Below are positions 26,962-34,731 of a stretch of DNA of 38,371 nt, in pieces. The position numbers and the translations under genes were made by a program. This DNA comes from Dehalococcoidia bacterium (GTDB lineage: Bacteria; Chloroflexota; Dehalococcoidia; Tepidiformales; Tepidiformaceae): NCBI GenBank assembly GCA_020847765.1, contig JADLBJ010000169.1, positions 1-38,371 on the forward strand, read 5' to 3'. Each line of letters begins with the position of its first letter. The first letter of the stretch is position 1. Under the pieces are notes generated by a model, which did not search any database, was not told where the DNA came from, and worked only from the letters and a program-made list of their open reading frames with translations.

Positions 26962-28020
26962 TCACTTCAGGCTCACCAGAAATGCGACCAGGGCATCGAG
27001 GGCCGTCGGGTCGAGGTCGGTCGAGGGCATGTTCACGCCGGGCTTGACGGACTGCGTCTCGGTCACCCAGCGGGCGAAGTTGCCGGGGGTGGTTTCGAGG
27101 GTGCCGGCGCCGATGCGCGAGCGGGAGGCGACGTGGGTGAGATCCGGCCCGGACGTCGCCGTCGCTGCGGTCCCTCGCACGGTGTGGCAGGCAGCGCAGG
27201 ATGAGCCCAGAAAGACCTGCAGCCCCCGCTGTACCGCGGGATCCGCCGAGGCGACAAGAGGCTGGGCCTGACGGGAGAGCCAGGCGGCGAAGTCGGCGTC
27301 GCTTTCGGCAACGATGACAAAGGCCATGTTTGCGTGCTGCAGCCCGCAATACTCGGCACACTGGCCGCGATACACGCCGGGGCGGTCGGCTTCGACGGTG
27401 AAGGTGTGTGTCTGCCCGGGGATAAGGTCGTACTTTCCAATCAGTTGGGGCACCCAGAAGCTGTGGATGACGTCGGCGGCGTCGCCGCTGATCTGGACGC
27501 GGCGCCCGGCAGGGACATGGATCTCGTTGGCAGTGACAACGCCGGATTGCGGATATCGCACCTCCCACCACCAATCATGTGCAATGACCTGGACGGCGAG
27601 GTCTGCGGGATGACTGGCGGTCTCGTCCTTGAGGCTCTTGATGGTGAGTGTCATGAGAACGGAGAGCACGACGACGGGGAGCACAACCCCTCCCGCGAGG
27701 ATGAACACGTGACCAGAGGCCGGCCCGGGGAAGTGGGTCTCGTCGGGCTGGCGGCGATGGAGCAGGGCGTAAGTCAGGAGGGCGACGACGAGCAGGAAGA
27801 TCACGCCGGCGATCCCGGCCATGATCCACCAGAGGTCGGCGATGCGGCTGGCGCTCGGGCCTTTGGGGTCGAGCGAAGAGGGGGAGTTGCTGCAGGCGGC
27901 CGCAACGAGCGCCGTCGCGCTGGTGAGGAGCCAGAGGAGCCTACGCTGCAGGCGGCGCCCGCACCGAACCCGGCCACGTACAGAACGGGCCCGGACGCGC
28001 TTCCGGAAGGCAAGACCCAT
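26962..28020 (-). CDS. ctaC: Cytochrome c oxidase subunit II fused to cytochrome c (caa3 type), lipoprotein
   Basis: Lipobox LVAAAC; CuA motif CAEYCGLQHANM; C-terminal LGSSCAACHTVRGTA cytochrome c domain. Confidence 0.95.
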   Translation of the reverse strand: MGLAFRKRVRARSVRGRVRCGRRLQRRLLWLLTSATALVAAACSNSPSSLDPKGPSASRIADLWWIMAGIAGVIFLLVVALLTYALLHRRQPDETHFPGPASGHVFILAGGVVLPVVVLSVLMTLTIKSLKDETASHPADLAVQVIAHDWWWEVRYPQSGVVTANEIHVPAGRRVQISGDAADVIHSFWVPQLIGKYDLIPGQTHTFTVEADRPGVYRGQCAEYCGLQHANMAFVIVAESDADFAAWLSRQAQPLVASADPAVQRGLQVFLGSSCAACHTVRGTAATATSGPDLTHVASRSRIGAGTLETTPGNFARWVTETQSVKPGVNMPSTDLDPTALDALVAFLVSLK

Positions 28021-28301
28021 CTCACCCACTCCCCCGGGCAGCACCCGCAACTCCTGGGCGAGCCGCCCGCCGGCCTCCGACCGTAGCGGCCGGCGGTTAG
28101 CAGCGGGTTGGAAAGCCGTTGCAGAAGCGCAACAGCTGGCCCGAGAGGAGGGCACCCGGGCGACGCGGTCGATGGTTTCGCGACAGGCAAGGCGGGCCCG
28201 GCGGCGACGTTGCAAGCGAGCCGCAAGCGGGTTTGCCGGCTGCATAGCCGGGCGAGATGGCACCGGGTCTAGCGTGGGGCTGCACTCCGGTGCGGAGGGG
28301 C

Positions 28302-30098
28302 GTGACAGTGGACACGGTAAGCGACTTTCTCATCAGGCGGCTGCGTGCCTGGGGCGTGCAGCGCATCTACGGGTACCCCGGCGACGGCATCAACGGGATT
28401 ATGGGCGCGCTGCAACGGTCCGAGGACGAGATGGACTTCGTGCAGGTACGGCACGAGGAGATGGCGGCCTTCATGGCCTGCGCGCACGCCAAATTCACGG
28501 GCAGGCCGGGGGTCTGCCTGGCGACCTCGGGCCCAGGCGCCATCCATCTGCTGAACGGGCTCTACGACGCGAAGATGGACCACCAGCCGGTGGTGGCGAT
28601 CGTCGGCCAGTCCGCGCGCAGCGCCCTGGGCGGCGACTTTCAGCAGGAAGTGGATCTGCTTTCCCTCTTCAAAGACGTCGCGCGCGAGTACGTGCACATG
28701 GCGGTTGAGCCCGGGCAGGTGCGCCACCTGGTGGACCGAGCGCTGCGCATCGCGATGGTCGAGCGCACCGTGACGTGCATCATCTTCCCCAACGACCTGC
28801 AGGAAGAGGAGTACGAAGAGCCGGCACACGCGCACAACACCATCCACACGGGCATCGGGCAATGCTGGCCGCTGGTGGTGCCGGCGCGGGCCGACCTGCA
28901 GCGCGCCGCCGACGTGCTGAACGAAGGCGAGAAGGTGGCAATGCTGGTCGGCGCGGGCGCGCTCGGTGCGACCAACGAGGTGACACAGGTCGCGGACATC
29001 CTGGGGGCAGGGGTGGCCAAAGCGCTGCTGGGCAAAGCCGTCCTCCCGGACGACCTTCCTTATGTCACCGGGGCGATCGGCCTGCTGGGCACGCGCCCGA
29101 GCTGGGACATGATGCGGGACTGCGACACGCTCCTGATGGTTGGGTCGAGCTTTCCCTACGCGGAGTTCCTGCCCTCCGAGGGCCAGGCGCGAGGCGTCCA
29201 GATCGACATCGACGGGCGGATGTTGAGCCTCAGATACCCCATGGAAGTCCCGCTCATCGGCGACGCCGCGGAGACCCTCCGTGCCCTCATGCCGTTGCTC
29301 GAGCGAAAGGCGGAGCGCGGCTGGCGGCGGGACATCGAAGGGAAAGTGGCCGATTGGTGGCGCCTGATGGAGGCGCGGGCGATGAACGGGGCGAACCCGA
29401 TCAACCCGCAGCGTGTCTTCTGGGAGCTCTCGCCGCGATTACCGGACGGGGCGATTCTCAGCTCGGATTCGGGCTCGTCGGCGAACTGGTTCGCACGCGA
29501 CATTCGCATCCGTCGAGGCATGATGGCCTCTCTCTCGGGAAACCTGGCCACGATGGGCCCGGGCGTGCCCTACGCGATCGCGGCCAAGTTCGCCTTCCCT
29601 GGTCGGCCAGTGATCGCGATGGTCGGCGACGGCGCGATGCAGATGAACGGCAACGGCGGCCTGGTCACCATCAAGAAGTACTGGGAACAGTGGCAGGACC
29701 CGCGGCTTATCGTGCTGGTGCTGCACAATAACGACCTCAACCAGGTGACCTGGGAGATGCGCGCGCTCGCAGGCAACCCGCGCTTCGAAGCGTCGCAGCA
29801 ACTGCCCGACTTCCCGTTCGCGTCCTATGCCGAGTCGCTGGGGCTGAAGGGAATCCGTGTGGACACGCCGGACGCCATCGGGCCCGCCTGGGACGAGGCG
29901 TTCCGATCGGACCGTCCGGTGGTTTACGAGGCGGTCACCGATCCCGACGTCCCACCGCTCCCGCCGCACATCAGCCTCGATCAGGCGAAGGCATTCCTCT
30001 CCTCGATGCTGAAGGGTGATCCGGACCGAGTCGGCTACATGAAGCAGGCGGTCAAGGCGATGGCCGACGGCATTCTGCCCCACCGCGGACGCGATTGA
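28302..30098 (+). CDS. Thiamine pyrophosphate-requiring enzyme (acetolactate synthase/pyruvate oxidase-like)
   Basis: GVQRIYGYPGDGINGIMGAL, RHEEMAAFMACAHAKFTGRPGVCLATSGPGAIHLLNGLYDAKMDHQPVVAIVGQ, MVGDGAMQMNGNGGLVTIKKYWEQWQDPRLIVLVLHNNDLNQVTWEM. GTG start. Confidence 0.93.
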   Translation: MTVDTVSDFLIRRLRAWGVQRIYGYPGDGINGIMGALQRSEDEMDFVQVRHEEMAAFMACAHAKFTGRPGVCLATSGPGAIHLLNGLYDAKMDHQPVVAIVGQSARSALGGDFQQEVDLLSLFKDVAREYVHMAVEPGQVRHLVDRALRIAMVERTVTCIIFPNDLQEEEYEEPAHAHNTIHTGIGQCWPLVVPARADLQRAADVLNEGEKVAMLVGAGALGATNEVTQVADILGAGVAKALLGKAVLPDDLPYVTGAIGLLGTRPSWDMMRDCDTLLMVGSSFPYAEFLPSEGQARGVQIDIDGRMLSLRYPMEVPLIGDAAETLRALMPLLERKAERGWRRDIEGKVADWWRLMEARAMNGANPINPQRVFWELSPRLPDGAILSSDSGSSANWFARDIRIRRGMMASLSGNLATMGPGVPYAIAAKFAFPGRPVIAMVGDGAMQMNGNGGLVTIKKYWEQWQDPRLIVLVLHNNDLNQVTWEMRALAGNPRFEASQQLPDFPFASYAESLGLKGIRVDTPDAIGPAWDEAFRSDRPVVYEAVTDPDVPPLPPHISLDQAKAFLSSMLKGDPDRVGYMKQAVKAMADGILPHRGRD

Positions 30099-31204
30099 TG
30101 GCGGGCGCGCGTGTGGCGGAGGCACCGGTGCGGCAGGTGACGGCCACCGCCTACACGATACCGACCGACGCACCCGAGGCCGACGGCACCTACGCCTGGG
30201 AGTCGACCACCATCGTGGTGGTCTAACTCGAGGCAGGACCAGCGCGGGGCCTGGGGTACACGTACGCCAGCGCGTCGACGGCGTTGCTCATAAACGAGGC
30301 ACTCGGGCCCGTGGTTGAAGGCACGGACGGCTTTGACATCCCGGCGGCGTGGCTGGCGATGATCCGCCGCATCCGAAACCTGGGGCGCCCTGGCATCGCG
30401 GCGATGGCGATTTCGGGCGTGGACGCGGCGATGTGGGACCTGAAGGCGAGGCTGCTGGGGGTGCCCCTCGCGATGCTGCTCGGGCGCGTGCGGGATCGGG
30501 TGCCGGTGTACGGCAGCGGCGGGTTCACCTCGTATACCGACGAGCAACTCGCCCGCCAGCTGTCCGGCTGGGCCAAGCAGGGCATCCGCGCGGTGAAGAT
30601 GAAGGTCGGGCAGGAGCCGGGAAGGGACCCGGCACGGGTGGCTGTGGCACGGCAGGCGATCGGTCGGTCCGTCGACTTGTTCGTGGACGCCAACGGGGCG
30701 TATAGCCGGAAGCAGGCGCTCGCGCTGGCGGGTGAGTTCGCGGCAGAGGACGTGCGCTGGTTCGAAGAGCCCGTCTCCTCGGACGACCTGGACGGCCTGC
30801 GCCTGCTGCGGGACCGAGCGCCGGCAGTCATGGAGATCGCGGCGGGAGAGTACGGGTACAGTCCCGAGTACTTCAGGCGGATGCTGCAGGCAGAAGCGGT
30901 AGACGTGCTGCAGGCGGACGCGACGCGGTGCCTTGGGTTGACGGGGTTCTTGCAGGCGGGGGCGCTCTGCCAGGCGGAGGCGCGCCCGCTCAGTGCACAT
31001 TGTGCCCCGGCGCTCCACGTCGCTGCCTGCTGTGCGGTGCCGGCCGTGCGGCACATGGAGTACTTCCACGACCACGTGCGGATTGAGCGGATGCTCTTCG
31101 AGGGCGGGCCGCAGCTGGTGAACGGCTGCCTCGAGCCCGATCTGCGCCGGCCCGGGCTGGGATTGGAGCTGAAGCGCCCAGACGCGGCCCGATACGCTGC
31201 CTGA
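30098..31204 (+). pseudogene. Enolase-superfamily (mandelate racemase/muconate lactonizing-like) protein interrupted by an in-frame TAA at 30224-30226
   Basis: ATG overlaps the upstream TGA (TGATG). Translation MAGARVAEAPVRQVTATAYTIPTDAPEADGTYAWESTTIVVV*LEAGPARGLGYTYASASTALLINEALGPVVEGTDGFDIPAAWLAMIRRIRNLGRPGIAAMAISGVDAAMWDLKARLLG...VKMKVGQ...LFVDANGAY...WFEEPVS...SAHCAPALH. Confidence 0.85.
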
Positions 31205-31227
31205 ACGGACGAGGAAAGGAAACGACG

Positions 31228-34200
31228 ATGCGGGGTGCGGTCAAGACACAACGTCCGGGAGAAGCGGGCACGGCCGGGGTGGACGTGCGGCGGCTGGCGG
31301 CGCACCTGCGGGCTGCCGGGCTCCAGGGAGAGGTGCGCTTCGACGAGGGCAGCCGGGCGCTCTACGCGACAGACGGATCGAACTACCGTCAGGTGCCGCT
31401 CGGGGTGGTTGTGCCGAAGAGCACACAGGACGTGATGACCACGATGGCGATCTGTCGGGAATACGGCGCGCCATTCCTGTCGCGGGGCGGCGGCACGAGT
31501 CTGGCGGGGCAGTGCTGCAACGTGGCGGTCGTGCTGGACATGTCGAAGTACTACAACCGCATCCTGGAGCTGGATGCGGAGGGACAACGGGCGCGGGTGC
31601 AGCCGGGCCTCGTTCTGGACGAGCTGCGGAACGCGGCCGAGGAGCATCACCTCACGTTCGCGCCTGACCCGTCGACCCACAACCACTGCACGCTGGGCGG
31701 GATGATCGGGAACAACTCGTGCGGCGTGCATTCGGTGATGGGCGGGAAGACCGACGACAACATCGAAGCGTTGGACGTGCTGACGTATGACGGGCTGCGC
31801 CTGAATGTGGGCCCGACGAGCGAGGAGGAGCTGCAGGCGATCGTCTCGGCAGGCGGCCGCCGCGGCGAGATCTATGCCCGCCTGCGCGCCATCCGGGACA
31901 CGTACGGCGACGAGATCCGGGAGCGCTTTCCTAACATTCCGCGACGGGTGTCGGGCTTCGCGCTGAACCAGCTGCTGCCGGAAAACGGCTTCAATGTCGC
32001 CCGGGCGCTGGTGGGAACGGAAGGTACCTGCGTGTGCGTGCTGGAGGCGACGTGCCGGCTGGTGCCGAGTCCACCGAAACGTTCGCTGCTCGTGCTGGGC
32101 TATCCGGACGTTGGGACCGCCGGCGACCATGTGCCGGCGTGCCTCGAGTACGGGCCAATCGGCCTCGAGGGGATCGACGACTACCTCGTCGAGGACATGA
32201 AGAAGAAGAACCTCCACCCGCAGAACGTGCAGATCCTGCCGCCGGGCAAGGGCTGGTTGCTGGTGGAGTTCGGCGGGGAGACCAAGCAGGAGGCGGACGA
32301 CCGGGCCCGCGCCCTGATGGAGGCGGTTCAGCGGAGCGAGCGGCCCCCTTCGACGAAGCTTTTCTCCGACCCGCGCGAGGAAGCCATCATCTGGAAGGTG
32401 CGGGAGTCGGGGTTGGGGGCGACGGCGCGCGTCCCCGGGGAAGAGGACACCTGGGAGGGCTGGGAGGACGCCGCGGTGGACCCCTCGCGGCTGGGGAAGT
32501 ACTTGCGTGAGTTCCGGGGATTGCTCGACCGCTATGGCTATGCGTGTGCACTCTACGGCCACTTCGGGCAGGGCTGCGTCCACACGCGCATCGACTTCGA
32601 CTTGAAGACCAAGGGGGGAATCGACCGCTTCCGAAGCTTCCTCGACGACGCCGCTGACCTGGTCGTGGCGAACGGTGGATCGATCTCCGGGGAGCACGGG
32701 GATGGCCAGTCGAAGGCGGCGCTCTTGCCAAAGATGTATGGGGAGCGGCTGGTGCGAGCATTCGGGGAGTTCAAAGCGGCCTGGTACCCGCAGGGGAGGA
32801 TGAACCCCGGGAAAGTGGTCGATCCCTACCAGCCGACGCAGAACCTCCGTTACGGCGCGGACTACGAGCCGATCCGTGTGCGAACCGAGTTCGCTTATCC
32901 GGACGACCGCTTCTCGTTTGGCTACGCGATGGAGCGGTGCGTGGGTGTGGGGGAATGCCGCCGTCATGGCGGAGGAACGATGTGCCCGAGCTACATGGTC
33001 ACCCGGGAGGAGCAGCACTCGACGCGGGGCCGGGCGCGGCTGCTGTGGGAGATGATGCAGGGGAAGGCGCTGTCGGGGCTGTGGCGCAACAAAGCGGTGC
33101 GGGAGGCGCTGGACCTGTGCCTGGCCTGCAAGGGCTGCAAGGGCGACTGCCCGATGAACGTCGACATGGCGACATACAAGGCGGAGTTCCTGGCGCACTA
33201 CTACCACATGCGCCCGCGCCCGCTGGCGGCATACAGCATGGGGCTGATCTACTGGTGGGCGCGCCTCGCGAGCAAGGCGCCAGGCGCAGCGAATGCGCTG
33301 GCACATACCCCGCTGCTCGCGTCCCTGGTGAAGCGGGCCGGCGGAATTGCACCGGAGCGGGAGGTGCCGCGCTTCGCCCCCCGGACCTTCCGGGAATGGT
33401 TCAGGCGGCACCCGCCTAGTGCGGGCAGCCGCGGGAAGGTCATCCTCTGGCCGGATACGTTCACGAACCACTTCCTCCCGGCCCGGGCGCGCGACGCCGT
33501 GGCGGTGCTGGAGGCTGCCGGGTTCGCGGTGGCCATCCCGCAGAAGTCGCTGTGCTGCGGGCGGCCGCTTTACGACTGGGGGATGGTGGGAACAGCGCGT
33601 CGGCTCTGGCGGCAAACGCTGGAGACGTTGCGGGAGGATATCCGCGCAGGCGTGCCCGTGGTGGGGCTGGAGCCGAGCTGTGTTTCGGCTTTCCGGGATG
33701 AGCTGCAGGCGCTGTTCCCAAACGACGAGGACGCCTGCCGCCTGAGCAGCCAGACGTTCATGTTGAGCGAGTTCCTGGAGCAGCAGTCGTGGTATGAGGC
33801 GCCGAAGCTGGAGGGAAAGGCGATCGTCCAAGGGCATTGCCATCACCGGGCGATCATGAAGCTGGACGCCGAAGAGAAGCTGATGGCGGACATGGGGCTG
33901 GAGGCCGAGGTGCTGGATTCGGGTTGCTGCGGGATGGCGGGGGCCTTCGGGTTCGAGCGGGGGAAGAAGTACGAGGTGGCGATGGCGTGCGGGGAGCGGG
34001 TGTTGCTGCCGGCCGTGCGGGGGGCGCCGGACGACACGCTGATCATCGCCGACGGGTTCAGCTGCACGGAGCAGATCGCGCAGGGCGCGGGGCGGAAGGC
34101 TATCCATCTGGCGCAAGCCCTGAAGCTGGCTCTGGACCGGGCGGGGGGCACGCGCCCGGCCGCCGCGTTGAGCGCGGAAGAAAGCGCCTCGCCAGGGGCG

Positions 34201-34299
34201 GGGTCGTACGCGGCGGCCGCGACGCTGGGAGGTGCTGCGGTGCTGCTGGCCGTTCTTTCGAGGAGGAAGCATGAAGACGAGACTGCTGAGCGAAGCTGA
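31228..34299 (+). CDS. FAD-binding and (Fe-S)-binding oxidoreductase (GlcD/DLD type), with hydrophobic C-terminal tail
   Basis: VVVPKSTQDVMTTMAICREYGAPFLSRGGGTSLAGQCCN, GGMIGNNSCGVHS, CLACKGCKGDCPMNVDMA, LDSGCCGMAGAFGFE; C-term YAAAATLGGAAVLLAVLSRRKHEDE. Confidence 0.93.
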   Translation: MRGAVKTQRPGEAGTAGVDVRRLAAHLRAAGLQGEVRFDEGSRALYATDGSNYRQVPLGVVVPKSTQDVMTTMAICREYGAPFLSRGGGTSLAGQCCNVAVVLDMSKYYNRILELDAEGQRARVQPGLVLDELRNAAEEHHLTFAPDPSTHNHCTLGGMIGNNSCGVHSVMGGKTDDNIEALDVLTYDGLRLNVGPTSEEELQAIVSAGGRRGEIYARLRAIRDTYGDEIRERFPNIPRRVSGFALNQLLPENGFNVARALVGTEGTCVCVLEATCRLVPSPPKRSLLVLGYPDVGTAGDHVPACLEYGPIGLEGIDDYLVEDMKKKNLHPQNVQILPPGKGWLLVEFGGETKQEADDRARALMEAVQRSERPPSTKLFSDPREEAIIWKVRESGLGATARVPGEEDTWEGWEDAAVDPSRLGKYLREFRGLLDRYGYACALYGHFGQGCVHTRIDFDLKTKGGIDRFRSFLDDAADLVVANGGSISGEHGDGQSKAALLPKMYGERLVRAFGEFKAAWYPQGRMNPGKVVDPYQPTQNLRYGADYEPIRVRTEFAYPDDRFSFGYAMERCVGVGECRRHGGGTMCPSYMVTREEQHSTRGRARLLWEMMQGKALSGLWRNKAVREALDLCLACKGCKGDCPMNVDMATYKAEFLAHYYHMRPRPLAAYSMGLIYWWARLASKAPGAANALAHTPLLASLVKRAGGIAPEREVPRFAPRTFREWFRRHPPSAGSRGKVILWPDTFTNHFLPARARDAVAVLEAAGFAVAIPQKSLCCGRPLYDWGMVGTARRLWRQTLETLREDIRAGVPVVGLEPSCVSAFRDELQALFPNDEDACRLSSQTFMLSEFLEQQSWYEAPKLEGKAIVQGHCHHRAIMKLDAEEKLMADMGLEAEVLDSGCCGMAGAFGFERGKKYEVAMACGERVLLPAVRGAPDDTLIIADGFSCTEQIAQGAGRKAIHLAQALKLALDRAGGTRPAAALSAEESASPGAGSYAAAATLGGAAVLLAVLSRRKHEDETAERS

Positions 34300-34726
34300 G
34301 GGCCGGCGGACTTTTGTGGCGGTGCTCGAACGGGACGACGAGGTGGTGCCGCTGCTGACGGGCTTCGCCCGGGAGGAGGGGCTGGCGGCGAGCACGGTGA
34401 GCGCGATCGGCGCGTTCAGCGAGGCGACGCTCGGGTACTTCGACACGGAGGCGAAACGCTACCGGAACATTCCGGTGCGGGACCAGGCAGAGGTGCTCTC
34501 GCTGCTGGGGGACATCACGCTGGAGAAGGACGAGCCCAAGCTGCACCTGCACGTGGTGCTGGGCCGGCGCGACGGATCGACGGTCGGCGGGCACCTGCTG
34601 TCGGCGACGGTGCGGCCGACGCTCGAAGTGGTCCGGGAGGAGGCGCCGGCGCACCTGCGGCGACGGCACGATCCGGAGACTGGGCTGGCGCTGATAGACC
34701 TGGCGGAGGACGCCGTCCGTTCCTGA
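34271..34726 (+). CDS. PPC/DUF296 domain DNA-binding-like protein
   Basis: FVAVLERDDEVVPLLTGFAREEGLAASTVSAIGAFSEATLGYFD...KPKLHLHVVLGRRDGSTVGGHLLSATVRPTLEVV-type PPC pattern (actual DEPKLHLHVVLGRRDGSTVGGHLLSATVRPTLEVV). Confidence 0.88.
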   Translation: MKTRLLSEAEGRRTFVAVLERDDEVVPLLTGFAREEGLAASTVSAIGAFSEATLGYFDTEAKRYRNIPVRDQAEVLSLLGDITLEKDEPKLHLHVVLGRRDGSTVGGHLLSATVRPTLEVVREEAPAHLRRRHDPETGLALIDLAEDAVRS

Positions 34727-34731
34727 GCGCC

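Noticed and set aside
30223-34446. 1407-aa minus-strand ORF spanning the enolase-type, FAD/Fe-S and PPC genes
   Set aside because: Antisense shadow ORF of high-GC codon usage. Translation is Arg/His/Pro/Gln-rich with no motif, while the plus strand encodes clear conserved enzymes.
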